The translations under genes were made by a program, and so were the position numbers. This document shows, piece after piece, positions 42,285 through 50,936 of a stretch of 64,000 nucleotides of DNA (the first letter of the stretch is position 1; each line of letters begins with the position of its first letter). Below the pieces are notes generated by a model that worked only from the letters and a program-made list of their open reading frames with translations, was not told the DNA's origin and searched no databases. Source of the stretch: Bacteroidota bacterium (GTDB lineage: Bacteria; Bacteroidota; Bacteroidia; Flavobacteriales_D; Sanyastnellaceae); the NCBI GenBank assembly GCA_027622975.1, contig JAQBVN010000001.1, positions 99,955-163,954 on the forward strand, written 5' to 3'.

Positions 42285-42773
42285 TCAGAAATCAGCGGGA
42301 GGACCCGTCACCACGGGTTGCCCTGCCTTGATCCAACCAGCAATTCCCGATTCGAGGTTGTACACCTCTAGATGGCCGGCGTTGTGCAATTCTTTGGCCG
42401 TCAAACCACTTCTGCCTCCCCCTGCACAATACACGAGGACAGGGCGGTTTCTTGGGATGCCATTCATCGCCTCGTCAAAATCTGCATCTCCCCAATAATC
42501 TTTGTGCGCCGCCCCGGCCAGGTGGCCCTCAGCCCATTCTTCCGTGGTGCGAACATCCAGCAACAGGGCACCGTCGAGTTGGGCCATCAGGGCCTGGAAT
42601 TCGGCGACGCCGACGTCCTTGATGATGGGGCCACCCTGCGCGACTTGGGTTGTTTCTGGTGTCGACATCGGAGGGGCCTCGGCGGAAGAGGGACCTTCAC
42701 ATCCGAGAGCGGCCATGGTGAAGAGACCCCACACCACACGGGAGAGCAGAAGAATGTTCATGGGAGTGTTCAT
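42285..42773 (-). CDS. rhodanese-domain lipoprotein
   Basis: A 162-residue protein with lipoprotein signal ([12 protein letters not shown], Cys near residue 25), a short acidic/Pro linker, and one rhodanese domain (about 50-160; [20 protein letters not shown], catalytic loop [11 protein letters not shown] with Cys, then [17 protein letters not shown]). Rhodaneses transfer sulfane sulfur. It overlaps the clpX stop (ATGA) and lies between clpX and mutS, an unexpected place. Periplasmic or outer-membrane sulfur handling is inferred. Confidence 0.88.
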   Translation of the reverse strand: MNTPMNILLLSRVVWGLFTMAALGCEGPSSAEAPPMSTPETTQVAQGGPIIKDVGVAEFQALMAQLDGALLLDVRTTEEWAEGHLAGAAHKDYWGDADFDEAMNGIPRNRPVLVYCAGGGRSGLTAKELHNAGHLEVYNLESGIAGWIKAGQPVVTGPPADF

Positions 42774-44032
42774 GAGGCCTTGGTGCCAAGTTGTTTGTGA
42801 CCCGATTCCACGTCGTTTTGGGCGTCGTGTTGAGCGTCGATTTGAGCTTGGGCATACGCGGCTGTGACCCGCAATTCGCCAACATCCGTGCCCGGAAGTT
42901 CAAACATCGCATTGCGCAAAATGACCTCGCATATGCCACGCAACCCGCGGGCGCCTAGCTTTCGTTCCAAGGCATGATCCACAATCAAGTCCAAGGCATC
43001 TGCATCGAAGGTCAAGGCGATGTCGTCCATGGCGAACAGCTTGATGTACTGCCGCACGAGGGCATTTTTGGGCTCCGTCAAAATCCTCCGCAATGCCGAG
43101 CGCTTCAGAGGTCGCAGGGCGGTCAGAACAGGAAAGCGACCAATGAGCTCCGGAATCAGACCAAAAGCTCGCAAGTCTGAGGGGTCCACGTAGGCGAGGG
43201 CTTCAGATTCTTCCACGACATGGCCTGCTGAGGCATAGCCGATGGTGCTTTTTCTCAGCCGTCGGGCCACGATTTTTTCCATGCCGGCAAACGCCCCACC
43301 ACAAATGAACAGGATGTTGGCTGTGTTGACGGTGATGAGCTTTTGTTCTGGGTGTTTTCGTCCACCTTGAGGAGGGACCTGAACATCCGTCCCTTCGAGT
43401 AGCTTCAACAAGGCTTGTTGCACACCTTCACCACTGACATCTCTCGTGATGGAAGGGTTGTCGCTCTTGCGTGCAATCTTGTCGATTTCGTCGATGAACA
43501 CGATGCCGCGTTCGGCTGATTCCACATCAAAATCAGCAGCCTGCAACAACCTCGACAACACACTTTCCACGTCCTCTCCCACATAGCCAGCTTCTGTCAA
43601 CACCGTGGCATCTGCAATGCAGAAAGGGACGTCGAGCATGCGGGCAATGGTTTTGGCCAACAGGGTTTTGCCCGTCCCCGTTTCGCCAACCAAAATCACG
43701 TTGCTCTTGTCCAATTCCACCTCAGGAGCGTGCTCCCCATGTTGATGGGTCAATCGTTTGTAGTGGTTGTACACAGCCACACTGAGTGTGCGTTTGGCCT
43801 CATCTTGTCCAATGACAAAGTCATCCAAGTACGTCTTGATTTCAGCAGGACGTCGCAGGGTGAAATCCAATGAGCTATGCGCGCCGGCATGCGACGAAGA
43901 CTCCTCGGCCACAATGGCTTCGGCCTGTTCGACACAGCGGTCACAGATGTGGCCGGTGGTCCCGGCAATCAGGATGTCGACCTCGTCTTTGCGGCGACCG
44001 CAAAACGAGCACCGAATGTCTTGTTCGGACAT
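42770..44032 (-). CDS. clpX: ATP-dependent Clp protease ATP-binding subunit ClpX
   Basis: A 420-residue ClpX with the N-terminal zinc finger ([12 protein letters not shown] and CDRCVEQ), Walker [16 protein letters not shown], Walker [12 protein letters not shown], sensor and the pore/IGF-region [15 protein letters not shown]. It unfolds substrates and feeds them to ClpP, encoded 39 bases upstream. It ends in a basic/polar tail extending past the usual end (about 20 residues rich in Gln/Asp/His). Confidence 0.96.
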   Translation of the reverse strand: MSEQDIRCSFCGRRKDEVDILIAGTTGHICDRCVEQAEAIVAEESSSHAGAHSSLDFTLRRPAEIKTYLDDFVIGQDEAKRTLSVAVYNHYKRLTHQHGEHAPEVELDKSNVILVGETGTGKTLLAKTIARMLDVPFCIADATVLTEAGYVGEDVESVLSRLLQAADFDVESAERGIVFIDEIDKIARKSDNPSITRDVSGEGVQQALLKLLEGTDVQVPPQGGRKHPEQKLITVNTANILFICGGAFAGMEKIVARRLRKSTIGYASAGHVVEESEALAYVDPSDLRAFGLIPELIGRFPVLTALRPLKRSALRRILTEPKNALVRQYIKLFAMDDIALTFDADALDLIVDHALERKLGARGLRGICEVILRNAMFELPGTDVGELRVTAAYAQAQIDAQHDAQNDVESGHKQLGTKAS

Positions 44033-44071
44033 GAAATGAGTTCAGTTGTTGTTGCCTGAAGGTAGGCCAAA

Positions 44072-44764
44072 TCAAGCGTTCCGCACAAGCACTTCGTCAA
44101 TCATGCCGTACGCTTTGGCTTCGTCGGCAATCATCCAGTAGTCGCGGTCGCTGTCTTCCCAAACCTTCTCATACGATTGGCCACTGTGCTGGGCAATGAT
44201 GTCGTAAAGTTCCTTTTTCAACTTTTGAATCTCGCGCGCAGTGATTTCGATGTCCGACGCTTGACCGCGTGCTCCACCAAGCGGTTGGTGAATCATCACG
44301 CGGCTGTGCTTGAGTCCGGTTCTTTTGCCAGCGGCCCCTCCGCACAAGAGCACCGCCCCCATAGAGGCAGCCATGCCCGTGCAAATCGTGGCAACATCGG
44401 GCCGGATGTATTGCATGGTATCATAAATCCCCAACCCTGCATAGACACTTCCTCCAGGTGAATTGATGTAAATCTGGATGTCTTTCCCTGGATCAACAGA
44501 TTCCAAAAACAGCAACTGGGCTTGAATGATGTTGGCGATGTAGTCATCCACGCCCGTGCCGAGAAAAATGATTCGGTCCGCCATCAAGCGAGAAAACACG
44601 TCCACCTCGCGGAAAGGCATCGGGCGTTCCTCAATGACCGTTCGGGTCATCCCCTGAGGTCCGGCCACTGGCCCGTGTGTTGCCGAGATGTAGTCTTCGA
44701 CGGTATGACTGCTCATGCCGCGATGATGCACGGCGTATTTCAGAAATTCTTTGCGGTTGTCCAT
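44072..44764 (-). CDS. clpP: ATP-dependent Clp protease proteolytic subunit
   Basis: A 230-residue ClpP. Catalytic triad motifs: [11 protein letters not shown] (Ser), [18 protein letters not shown] (His), [11 protein letters not shown] (Asp). The N-terminal region is longer than in E. coli, as usual in Bacteroidota. The start at 44764 ([14 protein letters not shown]) is the conserved one; the frame open to 44905 overlaps trigger factor. A perfect -7 box (TAATTTTG, 44782-44789) shows it can be transcribed apart from tig. Confidence 0.95.
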   Translation of the reverse strand: MDNRKEFLKYAVHHRGMSSHTVEDYISATHGPVAGPQGMTRTVIEERPMPFREVDVFSRLMADRIIFLGTGVDDYIANIIQAQLLFLESVDPGKDIQIYINSPGGSVYAGLGIYDTMQYIRPDVATICTGMAASMGAVLLCGGAAGKRTGLKHSRVMIHQPLGGARGQASDIEITAREIQKLKKELYDIIAQHSGQSYEKVWEDSDRDYWMIADEAKAYGMIDEVLVRNA

Positions 44765-44781
44765 GGTGTGAATCTTGAGGC

Positions 44782-44789
44782 CAAAATTA
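44782..44789 (-). promoter_or_regulatory. candidate -7 box for clpP (TAATTTTG)
   Basis: Exact TAnnTTTG match in the tig-clpP gap, 18 bases before the clpP ATG, predicting a leader of about 12 bases. Confidence 0.6.
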
Positions 44790-44867
44790 CGGCCCCATCC
44801 ACCACGACTGACTCCCCAGCTCTTGTGTTGTTCACAAGTGTTGGGGAAGAATCCATCTGCGTTGGGA

Positions 44868-46223
44868 TCAGCGAACAGCCGCGGCCAGCTTTCCGAATTC
44901 CTCAAAGCTGACGAGCTTCTCAGAAATTTGAACCCGGGTCTTCAAATCGTCCACCACCTTGCGCTCGACCAACACATCGGCAATGCGGCGACGCTCGTTT
45001 TCGTCGTTCAAAACGTTTTTCGCCACATTCTTCAGCGTCTCACCATCCATAGGCATGCCGTATTGTGCATACTGCGCACCCACTTGACGTTGGGCTTCTT
45101 CCTCCAATTCATCTGCCGTGACTTTGAGGTCAATGACCTCAGCCACGGTTTGTTGTAGGATTTGCCAACGCAGGGATTCAGCGTAGCTGGGATATTCTTC
45201 CTCCACCTGTTCAGGGGTCAAAGGGTTCTCATTGGTCATCATGATCCAACGCTTCAAAAACGCATCGGGCAACTCCACCTTCAACAGGTCCAACAAATCC
45301 ACGACAAAACGGCGGCGGAACACCCATTCAGCGTCGCGGTCAAAGTGACCCTCGAGGTCCGCGGCCACGCGCTTTTGGAACTCGGTTTCATCCGTCACCT
45401 GCCCCTCGCCGTAGACCTTGTCAAACAGGCTTTGGTTGATGTCATGCGGCTCGAGTCTTTTGACTTCTTTCACCGTGAATTGGAACAATCCTTTCAAATC
45501 ATGGACCTCTTTGTGGCTGATGCCCAACATCCGCCCGAGGTCGTCATGACCCCGACTCACCTTGTGCGGGTCGATGCTGATCACGGACCCAGGTTCAAGA
45601 CCCACGAGTTGTTTCTGGGTCTTCTTGTCCTCCACGAATTCCACACTGATGGTGCTGTCGCTCTCAATGCCTCCCTCCTGTGGTTCGCCCGAATCATTCA
45701 GTTGGGCGAAATGCCCGATCAACATGTCCTTCTCACCGCTCTTGTCGGGACTTTGAAGTTTGCCGTGACGCTTTTGAATGTCTTCCACCTGACGTGAAAT
45801 GGCCTCTTTGTCAACCTTGATTTTGTGACGTGTGAATTTGGCCTTTTTGCCAAAATCCAAATCCAGTGCAGGGGCCAAACCCAACTCGAAGTGGAAGGTG
45901 AAGTCGCCTGGGTTGGTCCAATCGCCTGCATCCTCCTTGGTTTCACTTGGGATGGGGTTGCCGAGAACATTCAACTTGTTGTCCTGCATGTGCTTTTGGA
46001 GGGACTCGCTGATGAGTTTGTTCAATTCTTCGGCCAAAATGGATGTTCCATACTGACGACGGATCAGCTGCATCGGCACTTTGCCCTTTCGAAACCCAGG
46101 CAATGTTGCCTGTTTTTGCTGACGCCTGAGCACTGCTTCGACGCGGTCGTTGTAGTCTTCTGGTTGCAGGGTGACGGCCAATTCAATGTGGAGGTCGTCC
46201 AGGGCGTTTTGGGCGATGTTCAT
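44868..46223 (-). CDS. tig: trigger factor
   Basis: A 451-residue ribosome-associated chaperone. N-terminal ribosome-binding domain with the signature [19 protein letters not shown], a FKBP-like domain in the middle ([15 protein letters not shown]...; degenerate compared with E. coli), and a long helical C-terminal chaperone domain. The start at 46223 ([19 protein letters not shown]) is conserved. It is 35 bases downstream of tRNA-Leu on the same strand, so it may be read from the tRNA-Leu promoter. tig/clpP/clpX order is widely conserved. Confidence 0.93.
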   Translation of the reverse strand: MNIAQNALDDLHIELAVTLQPEDYNDRVEAVLRRQQKQATLPGFRKGKVPMQLIRRQYGTSILAEELNKLISESLQKHMQDNKLNVLGNPIPSETKEDAGDWTNPGDFTFHFELGLAPALDLDFGKKAKFTRHKIKVDKEAISRQVEDIQKRHGKLQSPDKSGEKDMLIGHFAQLNDSGEPQEGGIESDSTISVEFVEDKKTQKQLVGLEPGSVISIDPHKVSRGHDDLGRMLGISHKEVHDLKGLFQFTVKEVKRLEPHDINQSLFDKVYGEGQVTDETEFQKRVAADLEGHFDRDAEWVFRRRFVVDLLDLLKVELPDAFLKRWIMMTNENPLTPEQVEEEYPSYAESLRWQILQQTVAEVIDLKVTADELEEEAQRQVGAQYAQYGMPMDGETLKNVAKNVLNDENERRRIADVLVERKVVDDLKTRVQISEKLVSFEEFGKLAAAVR

Positions 46224-46258
46224 GGGCGTGGTTTTGCGCGTTGCGACCCTCGAAGTGG

Positions 46259-46338
46259 TGCGGGTGGAGGGACTCGAACCCCCACGCCGAAGCACCAGAT
46301 CCTAAGTCTGGCGTGTCTACCAATTTCACCACACCCGC
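46259..46338 (-). tRNA. tRNA-Leu (anticodon TAG)
   Basis: Class II cloverleaf of 80 bases on the minus strand. Acceptor GCGGGTG/CACCCGC with discriminator A; D arm GTG...CAC; anticodon arm CCAGA-CTTAGGA-TCTGG with anticodon TAG; long variable arm TGCTTCGGCGT; T arm GGGGG-TTCGAGT-CCCTC (four Watson-Crick pairs plus one G-T). CCA is not encoded. It reads CTA/CTG-type leucine codons. Confidence 0.95.
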
Positions 46339-46353
46339 GTCCTTCGAGGGCGG

Positions 46354-46383
46354 CAAAGGTACGCGGATTTTCGCGCCAATCAA
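46354..46383 (-). promoter_or_regulatory. promoter of tRNA-Leu: TTG-N19-TACCTTTG
   Basis: -7 box TACCTTTG (46354-46361) and -33 TTG (46381-46383) with 19 bases between, the full two-part Bacteroidota consensus. The -7 box ends 16 bases before the tRNA 5' end. The best formed promoter in the window. Confidence 0.75.
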
Positions 46384-46447
46384 CCCCTGGTCGACGCCCT
46401 TCAATTGAGAACCATTTCTGTGCGGGTTTCGCAGGAATTTCCGGGCC

Positions 46448-47323
46448 ATGAGCGGGAGAGGATCGTGGAGGATGTTGTGGGTTTTGGGATGCATGCTGGG
46501 CCATGTTGCGCCAGGAATGGCTCAAATGGCTGCTGGTTCAGTTGGGCAGAGGCCTGTGGTGCGGGGAGGAATGATTTCAGGTTCTCTCTGGGGGTTGGGA
46601 ATCCCGCTGCAACAACTCGCATGGCAGGGTTGGAGTCGGAGTTTGCGCCATCCGGGTGTCTTGTGGCATCGTGGTGTGGATGTAGCCGGTTGGCCGCAAT
46701 GGCAATCCAGTCGCGTGATGATGGGATGGTGCGGGGATGCCACCGGTTCAGTGCGCTGGTCAGGCCGAGGTCAAGTCGGAATGCAGCAGTGGCCATCTGC
46801 CAATCGTCGGGCGATTTCTGTGGCGGCCGATGCATCGTTTTCGCAACGCATGGATTGGGGAACCATGCGGGTTCACATTGGAGGAGATGTCTTAAGGGAT
46901 GTTTCGCCGGGCATTCCTTCGTTGGTTTCAAGAACCGCTCGTGGCCAGTGGTCAGTGCATTGGCTTCCACCCCCAAACAGGAGGACTGGCTTGCCACCGC
47001 CTGCCCTGGGTTGGCAATCGGGTGGGCAATGGTGGATTGAATGGACAACGGGATGGGACGAATCCACTCATTCCATGCTCCTCGGCATTCCATGGGGTGA
47101 TTGGCGAATCCGCCTGGAGGGCCCTGTGTGGTCATGCACCCTGTCATGGAGTGGCTCGCTCACTTCGAGCGGTTTCCGGTCCGCGTTGCGTGTCAAAGAT
47201 GCGGTCATGAATGGAGAGTCTATGCAGGAGGATCCAAGAGGCCTGATGGGTGTGTCCTCACACCAAACCTTGGGCTTGTCCCATTGGTCATGGTTTTATG
47301 CGTGGTCCAATTCCCCACGTTGA
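46448..47323 (+). CDS. tryptophan-rich exported protein of unknown function
   Basis: A 291-residue protein with signal peptide (MLWVLGCMLGHVAPGMAQ). I do not recognise the family. The mature part is beta-rich by eye, with alternating aromatic residues, and contains about 26 Trp (near 9%), far more than average: GQWWIEWTTGWDE, IPWGDWRIRLEGPVW, LSHWSWFYAW. No catalytic motif is visible. It is followed two bases after its stop by a second exported Trp-rich protein, so the pair is likely cotranslated and works together at the cell surface. Confidence 0.7.
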   Translation: MSGRGSWRMLWVLGCMLGHVAPGMAQMAAGSVGQRPVVRGGMISGSLWGLGIPLQQLAWQGWSRSLRHPGVLWHRGVDVAGWPQWQSSRVMMGWCGDATGSVRWSGRGQVGMQQWPSANRRAISVAADASFSQRMDWGTMRVHIGGDVLRDVSPGIPSLVSRTARGQWSVHWLPPPNRRTGLPPPALGWQSGGQWWIEWTTGWDESTHSMLLGIPWGDWRIRLEGPVWSCTLSWSGSLTSSGFRSALRVKDAVMNGESMQEDPRGLMGVSSHQTLGLSHWSWFYAWSNSPR

Positions 47324-47325
47324 GG

Positions 47326-48921
47326 ATGGCGGCTTCTCTCCTTGGTGGGGTTCGATCATCGAGCATGTGTCGTCCACATCCTCGTTGGATCTTCAGGATG
47401 CTCGTGCTGGGGTGGATTGGGTCCTGCCCGCCCGTGGCCGCACAGGTAGATTGGGCATGGGGATTGGCCCCAGAGGTGATGTGGTGGCTGAATGCTGCCG
47501 TGGAAGGAGGGCACCTCTCGCCGCAATCGGGCCTATGCATTTTTGAACACCTCCAAACCCATGGAGGGCCATGGGCTGTGGAAGAGGCCCATGCCATCGA
47601 ATGCCTTACCTCGGACGAGCGTCAATGGGTGGCGGAAAGTCAGGCGTGGAAATCCTGGGTCGATGAACATCGAAGGGAAGCCGTTCGTCCCTCTGAGCCC
47701 TTTCGCATTTCCTGGCGCGTGGAGCGAGGATGGGGAGAGTTGCCAAGTGGTGGGAGCGCTTTGCAGTTGAGGCTTCCTCAAACGAGGGCGCGCTGCTGGT
47801 GGGAGGACTCCTTGAGGGTGGCAGGTTCTTGGGCAGGTTCTGCCGGTGGGTGGACCTGGGTTGTGGGAGATCACCGCATGGATTGGGGACATGGATTGGC
47901 GATTCCCCGGTCTCGGCCCTTCGCCGACGTGGCATTCATGGGTGGGACCCAAGCTTTGATTCAATCTTCTCCCCAAGGCATGGACCTCCGAATTCCCGGC
48001 GTGACCTTCGGTGGGGTGGCGTGTCATCAGTTGTGGCAGGGACATCACTTGGGTGTGTCGGCTTCAAAACAGCACCTTTCAGGATGGGGTCAAATGCCTA
48101 CGTGGAGTGGCTATGCTGGCCTCACCTTTCACGTTGTTCAGGATACATGGGGAGCTGAATGCCACGGGGCCAAGGTCAAGGGATCGAGGGATTGGGATTG
48201 GGCTCTGGCAGCATGCAAATACGAGGGCCAAACCACAGTGAAGGGTCGTTTTTCTGGGCGATGGGTTCGAGGTACCACAGACCGATGGCAGGCTTTGATG
48301 GGGATTGAATGGCCCATGATGAGCACCATGCCCACAGTGGACATGCGCATGCAGTGGTCCCATGGCCCTTCCCACGGTCCTCGAGTCATGGGGCAACTTC
48401 GGATTCAAAGTCAGGACACCACGTGGACTGGAAGAGGTGAATGGATCGGAGAACTGAGGTGGCAGATTGATGCTTCGCGTGGTCAGGGATGGCGATGGCA
48501 AGGGGCCATGTCGGCGGATGAAATGCATGTCAACTTGCGCTGGAGTCGGACATCATGGACGTTCTGGTTGGGTGGAGCATCAACACGGGGTCCTGGGAGC
48601 GAGTATCCATCCTGGGGCATGGATCGGGCCATCCGATGGACATCGCCAAACAACCATGTGGGCAACCGGGAAGGTTTGTCCACGTGGGGGTTGATGGCCA
48701 TGGACGGTTCAGGGGCCAGGGTGGGGACAAGGGTTCCTGTTCCCAAATTGGAGGGGCTGACCTGGGTTGGAACCCCCGAACAAGGCCAACGACTCGCCAT
48801 GTGGGGGGGACATCGTTGGAAATCCATGGGAGGCGACATGAGGCTCACCGCCCAGCTGTTTTGGTCACCTTCTCAACAACACACCTTTCGTTGTGCATTG
48901 CAGTGTACATGGGAACCGTGA
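47326..48921 (+). CDS. tryptophan-rich outer-membrane-like protein (possible HhH-barrel family relic)
   Basis: A 531-residue exported protein; start at 47326 just after the preceding stop, with 47365 an alternative that gives a neater signal peptide (IFRMLVLGWIGSCPPVAAQ). About 44 Trp. The stretch WVVGDHRMDWGHGLAIP resembles the GDY-x-x-x-x-G-x-GL motif of the Bacteroidota helix-hairpin-helix barrel proteins, and the remainder alternates as beta strands (GVTFGGVACHQLWQGHHLGVSASKQ). The N-terminal region before it could be a worn HhH segment. An outer-membrane barrel is my inference; no function is known. Confidence 0.65.
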   Translation: MAASLLGGVRSSSMCRPHPRWIFRMLVLGWIGSCPPVAAQVDWAWGLAPEVMWWLNAAVEGGHLSPQSGLCIFEHLQTHGGPWAVEEAHAIECLTSDERQWVAESQAWKSWVDEHRREAVRPSEPFRISWRVERGWGELPSGGSALQLRLPQTRARCWWEDSLRVAGSWAGSAGGWTWVVGDHRMDWGHGLAIPRSRPFADVAFMGGTQALIQSSPQGMDLRIPGVTFGGVACHQLWQGHHLGVSASKQHLSGWGQMPTWSGYAGLTFHVVQDTWGAECHGAKVKGSRDWDWALAACKYEGQTTVKGRFSGRWVRGTTDRWQALMGIEWPMMSTMPTVDMRMQWSHGPSHGPRVMGQLRIQSQDTTWTGRGEWIGELRWQIDASRGQGWRWQGAMSADEMHVNLRWSRTSWTFWLGGASTRGPGSEYPSWGMDRAIRWTSPNNHVGNREGLSTWGLMAMDGSGARVGTRVPVPKLEGLTWVGTPEQGQRLAMWGGHRWKSMGGDMRLTAQLFWSPSQQHTFRCALQCTWEP

Positions 48922-48931
48922 AGAGGTGAAG

Positions 48932-48939
48932 TATCTTTC
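48932..48939 (+). promoter_or_regulatory. candidate -7 box for efp (TATCTTTC)
   Basis: One change from TAnnTTTG at the last base, followed by GACACC. Located 27 bases before the efp ATG in the short gap after the Trp-rich pair. Confidence 0.35.
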
Positions 48940-48965
48940 GACACCATTCAAGCAACACAACGACA

Positions 48966-49532
48966 ATGGCCAACACAAGCGACATCAAAAACGGCATGGT
49001 ACTGAATCACAACCACGGGTTGTGGCAAATTGTAGAATTTCTGCATGTGAAACCAGGAAAAGGTGCGGCATTTGTGCGGACCAAACTCAAGAACATCGAG
49101 ACTGGAAAGGTTGTAGACCACACGTTCAATGCAGGCCACAAAATCGACCCTGTGCGGATTGAAACACGCGAGCATCAGTATCTCTACAACGACGAAACGG
49201 GCTTCATCTTCATGAACAATGAAACCTACGAACAGGTCAGTTTGGAGAAGCACCTGATCAACGCTCCAGAATTTCTGAAAGATGGACTGAACTGTTTGGT
49301 GGTCTTTCACGCGGATGAGGAACGACCGATCAGTTGCGAGCTTCCAAGCCACGTGGAGGTTGAAATCACATACACCGAGCCTGGCATCAAAGGTGACACG
49401 GCCACAAACACACTCAAGCCCGCCACGGTAGATACCGGCGCTGAAGTGCGCGTGCCTCTGTTCATTGACACGGGCGACTGGATCAAGGTTGACACCCGCA
49501 CGGGTGACTATGCCGAACGTGTGAAAAAGTAA
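48966..49532 (+). CDS. efp: elongation factor P
   Basis: A 188-residue EF-P with three beta-barrel domains: KOW-like N-terminus with LHVKPGKGAAFVRTKLKN (the tip Lys in PGKG is the modified position in many bacteria), central OB (EFLKDGLNCLVVFHADEERP) and C-terminal OB (VEVEITYTEPGIKGDTATN, IDTGDWIKVDTRTGDY). EF-P relieves ribosome stalling at proline runs. No gene for the Lys modification (epmA/epmB or dhs) is nearby. Confidence 0.95.
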   Translation: MANTSDIKNGMVLNHNHGLWQIVEFLHVKPGKGAAFVRTKLKNIETGKVVDHTFNAGHKIDPVRIETREHQYLYNDETGFIFMNNETYEQVSLEKHLINAPEFLKDGLNCLVVFHADEERPISCELPSHVEVEITYTEPGIKGDTATNTLKPATVDTGAEVRVPLFIDTGDWIKVDTRTGDYAERVKK

Positions 49533-49552
49533 CCCCTGGACTTTTTTCCTCC

Positions 49553-50818
49553 ATGTCTAACCTCAAAGAGCAGCGGCTGAAAGAGAAACTCGATCTCCGA
49601 GATTTCAAACTTCATGCCCTTCTCGAGGTGACTCGTGCCATCAATGCCCAGACCTCTGAGGAAGAATTGATGCAACGGTACGTGGATGCCTTGAAGTCCA
49701 ACTTGGGCATTGATCGCCTCGTGCTTTATGCGTCTGACCTCGATGGAACGACATGGGATTTGCTTGTGGCAGAGGGAACCGATGCGAATTGGCAGGCGAA
49801 GCAACCGGCCTCATTTTTTGAGGCGCTTGACCTTGACAGCATTGGCTTGGCGGGCGCGTTGGCTGGGGACGAGCATCCTTCTGATGTGGTGGTGCCAATT
49901 CATCAACATGACGAGGCCATCGCTGTGGTTTTGGCTGGGGATACGTCGGAGAATGTGAGGGGTGTGAGTCCTGTTGTGAAGCATTTGAATTTCTTGGTGA
50001 CTTTGACCAATGTGCTCGTCGTTGCTCGTCGCAATCGGGCCATGGTTGCGCGGAGTTTGCAGGAGGAAGCCCTCCGGAGAGAACTTGAATTGGCCGGAGA
50101 GATGCAGGCGATGTTGCTGCCCTCAGATTGGCGTGGTTTGAACCTCGACATTGCTGGTCATTACCAACCACACACACAGGTGGGCGGAGATTACTACGAC
50201 GCCTTTTCCACGGATGGTGGCTCCACTGTCATGTGCATGGCGGATGTGAGTGGAAAGGGCATGAGCGCCGCGTTGCTGATGAGCAATTTCCAGGCCCAGG
50301 TCAGGGCCCTGTTTCAAGCAGGAAATCAGCCCCTAGAGGCAACCCTGAGATTGCTGAACAGGCGCGTGATGGAAATTGCTCGTGGTGAGAAGTACATCAC
50401 CTTTTTTGTGGCCATTCACAACGCGGACTCCGATTGTTTCCAATTTGTGAATTGCGGCCACAACCCACCGTTGTATTTGTCGCATGACGGCCACTCCGAA
50501 TTGCTTACTTCCGGATGCGTAGGGTTGGGCATGTTCAGAGACATTCCCAGCATGGAGGTGGGCGACGTCAAGGCCGTCAAGGGAGGTTTGCTTTGCTGCT
50601 ACACAGATGGTTTGGTCGAACAGGAAAACGACCATGAAGTGCCATTTGGAACGGATCGATTGTTGTCATTGCTTCGGCACCACAAGGGTCAATCTTTGAC
50701 GTCTGTCAACAACGCGGTCGTGGCGGCAGTAGAGGCCTACAGAGGTGAGGTGCCTCGCTTGGATGATACAGCGTTGTTGAGCATCCGGTTTTCCCATCCC
50801 CGGGAAGGCCTGGCGTGA
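49553..50818 (+). CDS. GAF-like + SpoIIE/PP2C-type serine phosphatase
   Basis: A 421-residue soluble protein. N-terminal coiled coil and GAF-like region (1-170; LEVTRAINAQTSEEELMQRYV, LVVARRNRAMV), then a PP2C SpoIIE phosphatase (about 195-415) with QVGGDYYDAF, MADVSGKGMSAALLMS, FQFVNCGHNPPLYLS, CCYTDGLVEQEN and DDTALLSIRF, including the metal-binding Asp residues. Such proteins (RsbU-like) dephosphorylate anti-sigma-antagonists in partner-switching. No RsbV/RsbW-type partner lies in the window. It follows efp by 20 bases. Confidence 0.9.
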   Translation: MSNLKEQRLKEKLDLRDFKLHALLEVTRAINAQTSEEELMQRYVDALKSNLGIDRLVLYASDLDGTTWDLLVAEGTDANWQAKQPASFFEALDLDSIGLAGALAGDEHPSDVVVPIHQHDEAIAVVLAGDTSENVRGVSPVVKHLNFLVTLTNVLVVARRNRAMVARSLQEEALRRELELAGEMQAMLLPSDWRGLNLDIAGHYQPHTQVGGDYYDAFSTDGGSTVMCMADVSGKGMSAALLMSNFQAQVRALFQAGNQPLEATLRLLNRRVMEIARGEKYITFFVAIHNADSDCFQFVNCGHNPPLYLSHDGHSELLTSGCVGLGMFRDIPSMEVGDVKAVKGGLLCCYTDGLVEQENDHEVPFGTDRLLSLLRHHKGQSLTSVNNAVVAAVEAYRGEVPRLDDTALLSIRFSHPREGLA

Positions 50819-50896
50819 ACCAGGCGAACCGCGTGGACCTTGGGTCTATGCCCTTTGTTTTTGAACGACGCAACTGGAATCTGTGACGAGCCTTTG

Positions 50897-50915
50897 GCAG
50901 GGTCTTACGCCCTGC
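50897..50915. other. short perfect hairpin between convergent genes
   Basis: Inverted repeat GCAGGG (50897-50902), loop TCTTACG, CCCTGC (50910-50915) between the SpoIIE phosphatase and O-antigen-ligase-like genes. There is no T tract on either strand, so it is not a standard intrinsic terminator; it may still mark transcript ends. Confidence 0.4.
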
Positions 50916-50936
50916 ATCAGAGGCGGCCTCCCTTCG

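Noticed and set aside
50897-50915. Intrinsic terminator
   Set aside because: Six-base stem without a T tract on either strand; listed only as a hairpin.
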